The position numbers and the translations under genes were made by a program. From NCBI RefSeq assembly GCF_900460345.1, contig NZ_UHHW01000002.1, positions 62,001-126,000 on the forward strand: 64,000 bases of DNA, read 5' to 3'. This DNA is from Trueperella pyogenes. Its GTDB lineage: Bacteria > Actinomycetota > Actinomycetes > Actinomycetales > Actinomycetaceae. How positions within the stretch are numbered: position 1 is the stretch's first letter; every line of letters begins with the position of its first letter. Positions 17,311-27,216 of the stretch are shown here, piece after piece. The notes under the pieces are model-generated. The model was not told where the DNA came from and did not search any database. It saw nothing but the letters and a program-made list of their open reading frames with translations.

Positions 17311-18980
17311 GCCGCGCTCACCACATCCTTTGCCTCGGCCTGCACTTTGGCCAAATGCTCCGCGCCTAGGAAGGATTCGGCGTAGATCTTGTAGACGTCC
17401 TCCGTGCCCGACGGGCGGGCGGCAAACCACGCATTCTCCGTGGTCACTTTCAGCCCGCCAATTGCCGCGCCATTGCCAGGGGCGTCCACGAGTCGATCCG
17501 TGATCTCCTCACCCGCAAGCACGGTGGCCGTGACCGCGGAGGGGGAGAGCTTCTTCAGCTTGGCTTTTTCTTCCTTCGTGGCCGCGGCATCAATGCGGGC
17601 ATAGGCGGACTCGCCATACATGCCGGTGAGCTCGCGGTGCAGAATTGAGGGCGACTTCCCGGTTACGGCCAGGATCTCCGCGGCCAGCAGATCCATGATG
17701 ATGCCGTCCTTGTCCGTGGTCCACACGGTCCCGTTCTTGCGCAGGAACGACGCACCCGCGGACTCCTCACCGCCAAAGCCGAGCGTACCGCTGACCAAGC
17801 CGGGCACGAACCACTTAAAGCCCACCGGAACCTCAACCATCGGCCTGCCCATGCCACTGACCACGCGATCGATCAACGACGACGACACGAGCGTCTTTCC
17901 CACGCCCACGGTCGGCCCCCACTCAGGGCGATGCTCGAAGAGGTACTTGATGGCTACGGCCAGGTAGTGGTTCGGGTTCATGAGGCCTGAGTCGGGGGTG
18001 ACGATTCCGTGGCGGTCCGAGTCGGCGTCGTTGCCTGTGGCAATGTCGAACGGTACGACGCCGTCCGCGCCCGGCTTCATGCGCTCCAGCAGGGAGGCCA
18101 TGGCGTAAGGGGAAGAGCAATCCATGCGGATCTTGCCGTCCCAGTCGAGGGTCATGAACGGCCAAGCGGGGTCAACCACCGGGTTAACCGCGGTCAGGTC
18201 CAGCCCATAGCGTTCACCGATGGCATTCCAGTATTCAGCGGACGCCCCGCCCATCGGATCTGCGCCGATGCGCACGCCAGCCGTGCGGATGGCTTCGAGG
18301 TCGATGATCGACTGCAGGTCGTCGACGTAGGCGGACAGGTAATCGTGCCCGCGCGTCGTCTCAGCAACGCGCGCCTGCTCGTAGGGGACACGCTTCACCT
18401 GCTTCCAGCCCTGGCGCAGAATCTCGTTGGCGCGGGCGGCGATGACCTCCGTGGCATCCGTGTCGGCAGGACCGCCGTGCGGCGGGTTGTACTTGAAGCC
18501 GCCGTCGCGCGGCGGGTTGTGGGACGGGGTGATGACAATGCCGTCGGCCAGACCCGGACCTTGCGTGCGCACACCGGCCGCCGTGTCGGCTCCATTGGCG
18601 GTGAGAATCGCGAGCGACACGGCTGGGGTGGGGGTCCAGGAGTTGCGGGCGTCTAGCCGAACCTCGACGTCGTTGGCGGCGAGGACCTCGAGCGCGGTGT
18701 GCTCGGCCGGCTCGGAAAGCGCGTGGGTATCGCGGCCGATGTAGAGCGGACCGTCGATGCCTTGCGCGGCGCGGTACTCCACGATAGCCTGCGTGGTGGC
18801 CACGATGTGGGCCTCGTTGAAAGCGCCGTCGAACGCGGAGCCGCGATGTCCGGAGGTGCCGAAAACGACCTGCTGAGCCGGGTTGTCCGGATCGGGCTCG
18901 ATGTCGTAGTAGGCGCAGATCAGGGCGTCGACGTCGATGAGGTCTTCCTTTTGGGCAAGCATGCCAGCACGTTCATTCAT
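17301..18980 (-). CDS. pgm: Phosphoglucomutase (alpha-D-glucose-phosphate specific)
   Basis: Interconverts glucose-1-phosphate and glucose-6-phosphate in the cytoplasm, feeding glycogen, UDP-glucose and envelope sugars. 559 residues, full length for the bacterial Pgm group. Seen: GTSGHRG (41-47), the phosphoserine loop TPSHNP with Ser153, the metal loop DADSDR near residue 310, and a C-terminal RPSGTE phosphate-binding motif. Monocistronic and divergent from the sialidase gene. Its stop codon lies within the last unit of a 30-bp tandem repeat array, so the array is its 3' untranslated region. Confidence 0.95.
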   Translation of the reverse strand: MNERAGMLAQKEDLIDVDALICAYYDIEPDPDNPAQQVVFGTSGHRGSAFDGAFNEAHIVATTQAIVEYRAAQGIDGPLYIGRDTHALSEPAEHTALEVLAANDVEVRLDARNSWTPTPAVSLAILTANGADTAAGVRTQGPGLADGIVITPSHNPPRDGGFKYNPPHGGPADTDATEVIAARANEILRQGWKQVKRVPYEQARVAETTRGHDYLSAYVDDLQSIIDLEAIRTAGVRIGADPMGGASAEYWNAIGERYGLDLTAVNPVVDPAWPFMTLDWDGKIRMDCSSPYAMASLLERMKPGADGVVPFDIATGNDADSDRHGIVTPDSGLMNPNHYLAVAIKYLFEHRPEWGPTVGVGKTLVSSSLIDRVVSGMGRPMVEVPVGFKWFVPGLVSGTLGFGGEESAGASFLRKNGTVWTTDKDGIIMDLLAAEILAVTGKSPSILHRELTGMYGESAYARIDAAATKEEKAKLKKLSPSAVTATVLAGEEITDRLVDAPGNGAAIGGLKVTTENAWFAARPSGTEDVYKIYAESFLGAEHLAKVQAEAKDVVSAALA

Positions 18981-19207
18981 GGTTCCATAATCTCACTTTT
19001 CGACACCCCTATCTATTCTTTTCGCGCTCAAATGGAGTGGGTCACCTGAGATAAGACATAACACGTCTGACAATCCTGTTATAAAATAGCGTTACGACGT
19101 CGTTCCCTCAGGTAGGTGGCGCGTCGCCTTAACTGCACCGGCAGGTATGCGCAATGACGCGCATGGCATCGCGACGAGGCGAAGCCGCTATTTTAGGGAG
19201 AATAAAT

Positions 19208-22200
19208 ATGATGGGATTGAAAAGATTCCTGGGTATGGGCGCAGTTGCATCCATAGCCATATCGGGGCTCTTGGCGATTCCGTTTGCGCCGCCGGCGCTC
19301 GCGGAGGACAGCGCGCTCGGGCCGCTCACTACTATCGCCAAGTGGCATGATGACATCCCCGGCGGAACCAAGTACCGCATCCCGGCGTTGACTCAGGCAC
19401 CGAACGGGGATCTGCTGGCGATATACGATATGCGCCCGAGCCAGGACGATCTGGCAAGCAATATCGGTGTGGTGATGCGCCGAAGCAAGGACGACGGCGC
19501 CACCTGGGGCCCGGTCCAAACGATCCGCTATGAGACGGGCAAGCGCGGCAACGGCGATCCGTCGGTGCTCGTGGACCGCAAGACCGGACGCATCTTCGTC
19601 TTCTACGCCGGCACGGAAAACCAAGGCTTGAGTGGAGCGTCGGCGGGCAATAAGGCAACCGATCCAAATACCATGCAAGTGGTCTACTCCTACTCCGATG
19701 ACAACGGTGCGACCTGGCAACACCGCAACATCACGGCGGAGACGAAGCCCGCGAACTGGGCGGGTATTTTCGCCGCTTCGGGTGAGGGGATCCAGCTTCG
19801 TTCACCGGCACACGAGGGCCGCCTGATTCAGCAGTACGTGGTCAAGATCGATGGCAGCCTGGCAAACGTGTCGCTCTTTTCTGACGACGCCGGCCGGACC
19901 TGGAGCTTCGGAGAGCCGTTCCGCCACTTTGGTGACGAAAATAAGGTTGTGGAGCTCTCCGACGGCACGTTGATGATGAGCGCCCGCGTGGGCGGGGGTA
20001 TGCGCGGGGTGGCCTACTCCGCCGACGGCGGAAAGACGTGGCGCGACGGCAAGAAGGACGGCCAGCAGATCGACCCGACGTCGAACGGCACCATCTTGCG
20101 GATTTACCCGGATGCCAAGCCGGGTGATCCGAAGGCGAAGATGTTGATGCTGCTCAACTCCGAGGATCCCAATATTCGCCGAAATGGCACAGCGAAGGTC
20201 TCTTGTGACGATGGCCAAACATGGCCAGGCCGCCTGACGATCGAGCCGAATGAGTCCTACTACATAACGGGCACGCCGATTTACAAGGGCGGCCAGGCTA
20301 CTGGCAAGGTGGGCATCCTCGTCGAGCGCGAAGCGTATACAACGATCGCCTATACCGCGTTGGATACCACCCGCATGAACATGGTGTGTGCGCCGATCAG
20401 CGCCCAGCAGGAAGGGACGGAATCGACCCCGGCTAAGCGGATCTCGGTTGTAGCTGGTGAGCAGGCCACCCTCCCGCTGACCATCACCAACCAGGGCACA
20501 CAAACCTTAACCCCGGCGCAGGTCTCCGTGACTGGGTACGACAAGAGCGAGTGGACGACCACGAACTCAGCAGCAGTTCCGCAGATCGCGCCGGGGCAGA
20601 GCGTGCAGGTCGACGTCGTGCTCGATGTCCCAGACACGCTACTCGGTGAGCGCACCCTGGTCGCCACCTACGACGTCGGTGGCAAGACCTCCCAGCAACT
20701 CATCTTCGTCACCGTGACCGGCGAAGCGAAGACGCCCACACCCAAGCTGCTGGTCGAGCCTTATCTGGACGCGACCTATGAGGACGGCTCAAAGATCTGG
20801 CGCGGAAGCGGGCCAGTAAAGCCGGGTCCGGTAGGCGACATCGTTGTGCCATGGGTGCGCGTGACGAACGTCGGCAACGTGCCGGTGGAGAACGTCAAGC
20901 TGAACTATAAGCCTGAATACTGCCATCAACACCGGATGGATCCAGGCACGAAGATCCTGCCTAACTCGACATACAACCCTGGTATCTGCTGGTCACGCGA
21001 CCATATGCGCCACGAGATTACCGAGCAGGACGTGGAGCGCGGCTACTGGGAGCAGGAGTTCTACGCCACCTTCACATACAAGGGTAAGACCTACGAGTCG
21101 AATAGGGGCAAGGTCCGCCTCGAGCTCGACCGCGAGAGCGTCAACCCCTCCCGCATCGGGAAGGATAAGGCCAGGGTCTACCTGCCCACCGGCGATTTCC
21201 AGAGCTCCAGCTTCACCAGGATGCCTGACGACCGTCCCAACTCGTGGATCCTTCCCACCGGGCACAACCTAGGCCTGGAGATGGCTAAGGACAATCGGAC
21301 CTCGGCCCAGCTCGTCGTCGTCTCCCCGAAGGCAGGCACGCTCACCGCGGAGGTCAGCGAGGCCGCCGGCATCACCTGGGAGGTGAGCTACCCGGACAAG
21401 ATCGTCAACTCGGATCAAGGCAAGCTGCAAACCGGGCAGACGCTCGATCCGCTGCGGACTGCCGCCCCGCGCGTCGAACCGAATAAGAATCAAGCTGTGT
21501 GGTTCGTCGGCCGCGTCGCCCCAGAGGCTAAGGCGGGCGTGATCAACCAAGAGATTACGCTCAAGCTCGACGGCCGCGTGATCGCGACCTACCCGGTGAG
21601 CGTCACCGTCCGTGACGTGCAGCTGCTCGACCGCAGCAAGCGGCCATTCACCCTCGACCTGTGGTGGCAGCCAGATGCGATCGCCGATTGGTACGGCGTC
21701 AAACCGTGGAGCCCGGAGCACTTCGCGCACATGAAGCCCTATCTGCGTGAGCTCGCCTCGGCTCAACAGGAGGTGGTGAACGTGGCGATTGCCCAGGACC
21801 CGTGGTACCTGCCGGATGCCAAACACGCGCAGACCGCCTCGCCCTACAACTCCACTGTCGAATGGCGCTGGGATGGGAAGAACTACGCGTTCAATTTCGA
21901 CGTCTTTGACAAGGTCGTCCAGGCGCACGCCGACGCCGGCATCACCGGCCCCATTCACACCTTCGGCATCAAGGGCTTCAAGCAAGAGCGCCTGACCTAC
22001 GTCGACGACACGCAGGGCGGCAAGCTCGTCAGCCGCACGATCGAGCTCGGCGGCGAGGACTACCGGCAGGCGTGGGGCTCATTCTTGAACGCCTTCGAAA
22101 AGCACCTGAAAGAGAAGGGCTGGTTTGAGCGTACGCAGCTCTTCCTCGACGAGCCGAAGGCCGAACAGCTGGCCGCCATCGAGAGCTTCATCAACGACGA

Positions 22201-24385
22201 CGCCCCGGCCTGGCAGGGCAAACTAGCGCTTGCGGCGAACTCGGTTAACGAGGCCAATAAGGCCGATTTCGTGGCGTTCAACTACTCCCTCCTAGACAAA
22301 TTGCCTGTAGAGGTGGTCGCTCAGCGTGCAGATCAAGGCAAGCAATCCCTGTTCTACACCTATTACGAGCCGCAACGCCCCAACGTGATCGCCGCCTCTC
22401 CGCTGCACTCCGGGCGCATGTTGGGCTGGATTGCCCAAAAGCGCAACCTGGACGGCTTCCTGCGCTGGTCCTTCAACTCCTGGCCCACTGACGTGTACGC
22501 CAACTCGACCTACCGCTATCACCAGGGGGATGAGTACTTGATATACCCCGGCGGGACGAAGGCCAAGCCGGAGGCTGGCCCCGTCTCCTCGATGCGGTGG
22601 GAGTCCTTCCGAGACGGTATCGACGACGCCGAGATCGTGCGCGAAGCGACGATGACCAAGGGGATCGATGCTGCCGAATTCCAGCGCGTTCTCACTGGTT
22701 TCGGCGACAAGGACGCGGGTAGCGCAAACACGTGGGCGGCGATGGTCGCAGCCCGTTCGATTGCGTTGAATGCGATCGGCGCTCAAGTCGATGGGCAGCC
22801 GCGAATGACCGCGCAGGCAAGCACTATGCGGGTAACGCCGGGCAGCCCGGTCAAAGTCAGCGTCAAGGTTCACGCTCCACTGGCCGACGGGCTCGATCCG
22901 GTGACGGTGGCGGCCAGCGCGCCGCAGGGCTGGCAGATCACTCCGGCCACCGCTAAAACGGGTGCTATCGCTGCGAACCGGAGTGGAACGGTCGAGTTCT
23001 GGGTGGCCAATAACTACGGCGACGGCGAGGGTACCATTGCCTTCACGGCGAATGCCGCTGGCCATAAACTCGCGACCGAGGTGACTCTGACGGCGTCGGC
23101 GGGTGAGTGCGTCCCGGCGTCGCTGGTAGGCAAGCCGGGCACGAACTCGGAAGAGCCCACGAAGGGGCTACCGAGTGAAGGGCCGGTTGCCCTTGCCTTC
23201 GATGGCAACCCCGGCACTCACTGGCACTCCGAGTGGAACGGCCATGCCTATCCGATTGACGCATGGTGGCGCACCGACGCTGCGCCGGGTCAGGAGCTGT
23301 GTGCGGTGACCTACCAGAGCCGGCAGACTGGCACGAATGGCCATCCCTCGGAGGCGAAGATTTACACCTCTGCCGACGGGCAGGACTGGCACGAGGTCGC
23401 AACCGTGAAGCCAAACAACTCCAAGGGGGTGCAGCGCTTTGACCTTCCGGCGGGGACGACGGGCCCGTGGGTGAAGTTCTCCATCACTAAGGCTGCGTCC
23501 ACTGTGGCTGGCAAGGCGTTCGGATCCGCAGCCGAGTTCGGCGCGGTGAAGAAGGTGGCTAGCGCCGCCCCGCCCGTCATTGTCGACACGGTCGAAGACG
23601 GCAAGAGCTACAAGAGCTACGAGATTCCGGACAACGGCATCCAATACGTCGTCAACGGTAAACCGGCCACGCCGGGCGTACACGAGGCCAAGCCCGGCCA
23701 GAAGGTTGAGATCAAGATGAACGGCTTGGCCGAGCACGGTTACAGCCTGCCAAAAGACGCGGCGGTGGACTGGGCTCACACCTTCCTCGGCGTGGAGGCA
23801 CCCGCAGTGACGGCCAAGATCGGGCAATCCCTTCCGGCAACCGCACTCAAGGTCCACGGCAACGCGGGGGCACTGACGTTCGCCCTCGGCGCGGGTGCTC
23901 CAGCCTGGCTGTCAGTTTCGGAAGACGGCGCGATCACCGGTGACGTCCCGTCCGATGCTAGCATCGGCAAGCTATCGATCCCCGTGACCGTCACCGAGGT
24001 GCTGGCTTTGTCCGCGCCTAAGACATCGGCTCTGCCAGGCACTTTCACCGCGACGGCGACGCTCGTCATCGACGTCGTGGACGCCGCCGAGCCTGCGCCA
24101 GAACCTGTGCCAGGACCTGAGCCTGTGCCAGGACCTGAGCCTGCGCCAGGACCCGCGCCGGTTCCAGGACCTGTGGGCCCTACTTTCCCCGGTGACGAGG
24201 GTCAGCATCAAGACGACATGAACATGACGCCTCATCCGCTTCAAGATCCGTCAGTGAGCGCCTCGGCGCCGAAGTCGGAGTCTGGCCTGGCGTGGACAGG
24301 TGCGGCAGTAGTTGGCCTGGCCGTCATGTCACTCGTCTTCCTCCTGGCTGGTTTAGTGATGACAGTGCGCAGGCGCAAGGCCTGA
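19208..24385 (+). CDS. Cell-wall-anchored sialidase with a GH123-like domain
   Basis: 1725-residue secreted enzyme. Start chosen at ATG 19208 (gggaga eight to nine bases upstream); the longer frame from 19154 adds an implausible leader. Signal peptide with ALA cleavage near residue 32. GH33 sialidase domain about 40-420: YRIP at 56-59 and several Asp-boxes (SxDxGxTW). Then a NEW3-like beta domain. About 800-1190 matches DUF4091/GH123, with the Asp-Glu pair D981-E982 in LFLDEP. Then an F5/8 type C-like module near 1300-1440, Ig-like and Pro-rich linkers, LAWTG (1694-1698), one helix and RRRKA. Releases sialic acid; the GH123 part would remove beta-GalNAc. Confidence 0.88.
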   Translation: MMGLKRFLGMGAVASIAISGLLAIPFAPPALAEDSALGPLTTIAKWHDDIPGGTKYRIPALTQAPNGDLLAIYDMRPSQDDLASNIGVVMRRSKDDGATWGPVQTIRYETGKRGNGDPSVLVDRKTGRIFVFYAGTENQGLSGASAGNKATDPNTMQVVYSYSDDNGATWQHRNITAETKPANWAGIFAASGEGIQLRSPAHEGRLIQQYVVKIDGSLANVSLFSDDAGRTWSFGEPFRHFGDENKVVELSDGTLMMSARVGGGMRGVAYSADGGKTWRDGKKDGQQIDPTSNGTILRIYPDAKPGDPKAKMLMLLNSEDPNIRRNGTAKVSCDDGQTWPGRLTIEPNESYYITGTPIYKGGQATGKVGILVEREAYTTIAYTALDTTRMNMVCAPISAQQEGTESTPAKRISVVAGEQATLPLTITNQGTQTLTPAQVSVTGYDKSEWTTTNSAAVPQIAPGQSVQVDVVLDVPDTLLGERTLVATYDVGGKTSQQLIFVTVTGEAKTPTPKLLVEPYLDATYEDGSKIWRGSGPVKPGPVGDIVVPWVRVTNVGNVPVENVKLNYKPEYCHQHRMDPGTKILPNSTYNPGICWSRDHMRHEITEQDVERGYWEQEFYATFTYKGKTYESNRGKVRLELDRESVNPSRIGKDKARVYLPTGDFQSSSFTRMPDDRPNSWILPTGHNLGLEMAKDNRTSAQLVVVSPKAGTLTAEVSEAAGITWEVSYPDKIVNSDQGKLQTGQTLDPLRTAAPRVEPNKNQAVWFVGRVAPEAKAGVINQEITLKLDGRVIATYPVSVTVRDVQLLDRSKRPFTLDLWWQPDAIADWYGVKPWSPEHFAHMKPYLRELASAQQEVVNVAIAQDPWYLPDAKHAQTASPYNSTVEWRWDGKNYAFNFDVFDKVVQAHADAGITGPIHTFGIKGFKQERLTYVDDTQGGKLVSRTIELGGEDYRQAWGSFLNAFEKHLKEKGWFERTQLFLDEPKAEQLAAIESFINDDAPAWQGKLALAANSVNEANKADFVAFNYSLLDKLPVEVVAQRADQGKQSLFYTYYEPQRPNVIAASPLHSGRMLGWIAQKRNLDGFLRWSFNSWPTDVYANSTYRYHQGDEYLIYPGGTKAKPEAGPVSSMRWESFRDGIDDAEIVREATMTKGIDAAEFQRVLTGFGDKDAGSANTWAAMVAARSIALNAIGAQVDGQPRMTAQASTMRVTPGSPVKVSVKVHAPLADGLDPVTVAASAPQGWQITPATAKTGAIAANRSGTVEFWVANNYGDGEGTIAFTANAAGHKLATEVTLTASAGECVPASLVGKPGTNSEEPTKGLPSEGPVALAFDGNPGTHWHSEWNGHAYPIDAWWRTDAAPGQELCAVTYQSRQTGTNGHPSEAKIYTSADGQDWHEVATVKPNNSKGVQRFDLPAGTTGPWVKFSITKAASTVAGKAFGSAAEFGAVKKVASAAPPVIVDTVEDGKSYKSYEIPDNGIQYVVNGKPATPGVHEAKPGQKVEIKMNGLAEHGYSLPKDAAVDWAHTFLGVEAPAVTAKIGQSLPATALKVHGNAGALTFALGAGAPAWLSVSEDGAITGDVPSDASIGKLSIPVTVTEVLALSAPKTSALPGTFTATATLVIDVVDAAEPAPEPVPGPEPVPGPEPAPGPAPVPGPVGPTFPGDEGQHQDDMNMTPHPLQDPSVSASAPKSESGLAWTGAAVVGLAVMSLVFLLAGLVMTVRRRKA

Positions 24386-24409
24386 CTGCGGGGCGGACAA
24401 TCCGCATAA

Positions 24410-24454
24410 CGATCGGTAGCCGACAGTTCTTTTGAATATTTCGGCTACCGATCG
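24410..24454. terminator. Hairpin terminator between convergent genes
   Basis: Perfect 14-bp inverted repeat (CGATCGGTAGCCGA) with a 17-base loop, 24 bases after the sialidase stop and 73 before the convergent gene's stop. No strong T-run; location argues for bidirectional termination. Confidence 0.65.
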
Positions 24455-24526
24455 CTATATGAGCCAGGTGGGGTTCAGATTCAGACTTTGTGCCGGGCTG
24501 CCCGCTCCAAATCAACCTGCGGGAGG

Positions 24527-27184
24527 CTAAATGACGTTGCGCTTTTGAACGATCCGCAGCGCGATCCAGCCGAGCGGCACGCGACCCCAGAACGTGAAGA
24601 GTCGGTAGAGGACCGCGGTCGAAAATGCGATCGACGACGGGATGCCAGCAATCACGAGGCCGCCGGTGAGCGCGGCCTCGACAGGGCCGATACCGCCGGG
24701 GGAAGGCACCACTGAGCCGACCGAATTAGAAATAAGATATGTGACGGCCAGCGTGATCAACGGCAATTCATATCCGAAAGATTTCAAGGCGAAACCAAAA
24801 CAGGCGATGAAGGCCACCGACATCAGCACCGAGCCGCCGGCGCCTGCGAAGAGGCGGCTGGGGTGGGTGAAGAGCCATACGAGGCGCGGCCAAATCTGGT
24901 TGAGGGTAGGCCGGATCTTCGCCATCACCCAGCGCCGTAGCCGCGCAACGCTTGCCACGATTGCCACCGCGAGCACCGCCAGACCAATCGTGATCTGGAT
25001 CGTGCCCGACGGCAACGAAAGATTGCCGAAGTCCCCCGTGAACAGGGATAGCAGCATGAGCAAGAAAATCGTGACGATAAACTGGCCAACCTGGACCACG
25101 GACACGGTGGCGAGCGCCGGCGTCGTCGCCACGCCTTTCTTCTGAAGAAAACGCAGGTTCAGCGCTGCCGGGCCAATGCCGGCTGGCGCCACGAGCGTCA
25201 CCACAGAGGCTGCCATCTGCACGAGAAGCGTCTCGCCGAAAGGCAACGTCTCCTTCGAATACGCCTTCAGCGTGAGAGCGGCACCCACATACGTGCCCAA
25301 ACCGAAGAGGAAAGCGACCAGCATCCACCACGGATTCGCCGCCAGAATCGCCCTGCGCAGATCCGCGAAATTAAGCGAACCGAACAGAACGATGAGCGCG
25401 ATCACGCCCACGGCCACGGTCGCGATCGTCTTGATGGAGAACCGAGTGTACTCCACCGTCTGCAGGCTAGAGGCTTCGGGAATATTCGCCGCCAGCGCAT
25501 CGCGCAGGTCCTGGAGCTTGTGCTTGGTCAGCGCCTTGCGCGTGGGCTGGGGAAGGATCGAGGACTGCAGGAATGGCGCGATGGAGGCCACGACCGTCGT
25601 CGGCAGATTGCGCTGCGCCGAGGCCACGGCGCGCTCCACGCCTACGACGCTGGCCAGCATCGCCACCGTCTGCGCCAAGTCCACCTGGCGAGCCGTGTCC
25701 GAGGAGATGACCGAAGAGTGCTGCCAGCTCGCCACATGCAGGCCCGCCGGGGTGACCTTCACGTATCTGCTGTGCATGTTGCCGTGGGACATGCCGTGCA
25801 CATGGGCGGTGTTGAGCTCTGTCCACAGGGCATCGATGTCGGCGTCGGTGATGTGTGAATCTATGGTGCTCAGCAGCGGATCCTCGGTGGCGAGCTCGGC
25901 CACCATAATGGACGCGTCAAGGCGCGCGATCGACGACCGGGCAGGGGTGGCAATCCCGATCTGCTCCGCACGCATCTGCACGAGCAACATCTGCTCGGCA
26001 GTCGAATCGAGGGTACGGCGAGTTTGCCGAATGGCCGTTCGTAGGGACAGGCGCTCCCAGAGGTCGTCGAGGAAGGATATGATTTGGCGGTCGTTGTCCA
26101 GCACCTTGAGGTGAAAGGCGCGGCCCTGGATATCGGTGGCGATGTAGTTGCGGGAAATGGCGGACGGCATTGTCACCGGGTAGCGGGCGAGTGTCTCGTC
26201 GCGGAAGGCATAGACGTCGAAACCGTTGATCTCGTGCTGATTGCCCGGAAGGGTGAGGCTGTCAATCTCCTGGATGAGGCTTGCGGTTGCGGTGTTATTG
26301 CCGTCCTCGGAGGAAACCTCCAGGAGCTGGCGGATCTGTTCCAAGCTGGTGAGGTTCGTGTGGCCGATGGGGGCGCTGGTGGTGACGTCGAAGGCGTAGA
26401 GCATCTCATCGCCGGTGAGTTCGTCGATACGCACCACCGTCACGACGTCGATACCCGCCTTGCGTATCAGCTCCACAAACTTTGTACCCGTGGTGCGATC
26501 GGGGGAGCCGCCCACGATATAGCGGGTGAGCAGGCCAGAAAAGACGCCCATGAGAATGGTAAATAGCGCACCTGGAAGGTTCTGATGGCCCTGAAGAATT
26601 GACAGCATGAGCACGACGCCGAAGAGCCACCAGCCGCCGCGCGTAATCCGGGAGTCTTTCGAGGAATTGGACACTGTCAGCAGTGCGGCGATTACTGACA
26701 CGTACGGGAGCGCCGCAATGATGGAATGGCGATGAAGCGTTTCGGGCAAGAGCCCGAAGAGGTCCGATTTCGGCCACCACGTCGCCCCCATCCACACAAC
26801 CAGCGCCGAAATACCTGCCGCAGCGGCCGCGGCGATGATCGCGGTGATCAGCGTCTTCCACCGACGCCGGTAGACCATGTCGCCCAGCAGTAAGATCGGC
26901 AGGAAGAAGGACATCATGCCCTCGAGTACGTTGATCGGGAGGGCGAGGATCGTCTCCAGGATGCCGCCGGTGGCGCGCCGGACATCCTCTGTGACGGCGA
27001 CCGTAGTGGTTTGGGCATAGACCGAGACGAGAATGACGAAGACGATACTGACCACCACGAGCACGACGCCAAAGAGGTCCACGGGGTTGCGATCCCATTT
27101 GTGTGGACAGTCGATGAGGAGCACCTGGCGCTCCGGTGCGCGTTCAGGTGCAGATAGGTTCTCGGGTTCGTGTTGCGCCGTCAC
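24527..27184 (-). CDS. UPF0104/MprF-type flippase-like membrane protein fused to a kinase-like domain
   Basis: 885 residues in three parts. An N-terminal membrane block (about 25-235) is followed by a soluble region (about 240-570) with a degenerate phosphotransferase look (HGMSHGNMHSRYV near residue 463, followed by an ASWQHSSV-type loop). The C-terminal block (about 580-880) has about eight helices like the lysylphosphatidylglycerol-synthase transmembrane (YbhN/UPF0104) family, including an SVVPSPGGIGPVE motif. Such proteins move lipids or support envelope resistance. The expected catalytic Asp residues of a kinase are not clear, so the middle domain may be a pseudokinase. Function inferred only. 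Confidence 0.75.
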   Translation of the reverse strand: MTAQHEPENLSAPERAPERQVLLIDCPHKWDRNPVDLFGVVLVVVSIVFVILVSVYAQTTTVAVTEDVRRATGGILETILALPINVLEGMMSFFLPILLLGDMVYRRRWKTLITAIIAAAAAAGISALVVWMGATWWPKSDLFGLLPETLHRHSIIAALPYVSVIAALLTVSNSSKDSRITRGGWWLFGVVLMLSILQGHQNLPGALFTILMGVFSGLLTRYIVGGSPDRTTGTKFVELIRKAGIDVVTVVRIDELTGDEMLYAFDVTTSAPIGHTNLTSLEQIRQLLEVSSEDGNNTATASLIQEIDSLTLPGNQHEINGFDVYAFRDETLARYPVTMPSAISRNYIATDIQGRAFHLKVLDNDRQIISFLDDLWERLSLRTAIRQTRRTLDSTAEQMLLVQMRAEQIGIATPARSSIARLDASIMVAELATEDPLLSTIDSHITDADIDALWTELNTAHVHGMSHGNMHSRYVKVTPAGLHVASWQHSSVISSDTARQVDLAQTVAMLASVVGVERAVASAQRNLPTTVVASIAPFLQSSILPQPTRKALTKHKLQDLRDALAANIPEASSLQTVEYTRFSIKTIATVAVGVIALIVLFGSLNFADLRRAILAANPWWMLVAFLFGLGTYVGAALTLKAYSKETLPFGETLLVQMAASVVTLVAPAGIGPAALNLRFLQKKGVATTPALATVSVVQVGQFIVTIFLLMLLSLFTGDFGNLSLPSGTIQITIGLAVLAVAIVASVARLRRWVMAKIRPTLNQIWPRLVWLFTHPSRLFAGAGGSVLMSVAFIACFGFALKSFGYELPLITLAVTYLISNSVGSVVPSPGGIGPVEAALTGGLVIAGIPSSIAFSTAVLYRLFTFWGRVPLGWIALRIVQKRNVI

Positions 27185-27216
27185 ATCTCGATCCTACAAA
27201 AGGCAGGCCTGCGACT

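Noticed and set aside
17174..17503. Open frame encoding a ten-residue repeat protein
   Set aside because: It is the 30-bp array read in frame (30 is divisible by three), has no RBS, and runs antisense into pgm.
19154..19207. Longer N-terminus for the sialidase
   Set aside because: The extra 18 residues lack signal-peptide character and the RBS lies inside them, immediately before ATG 19208.
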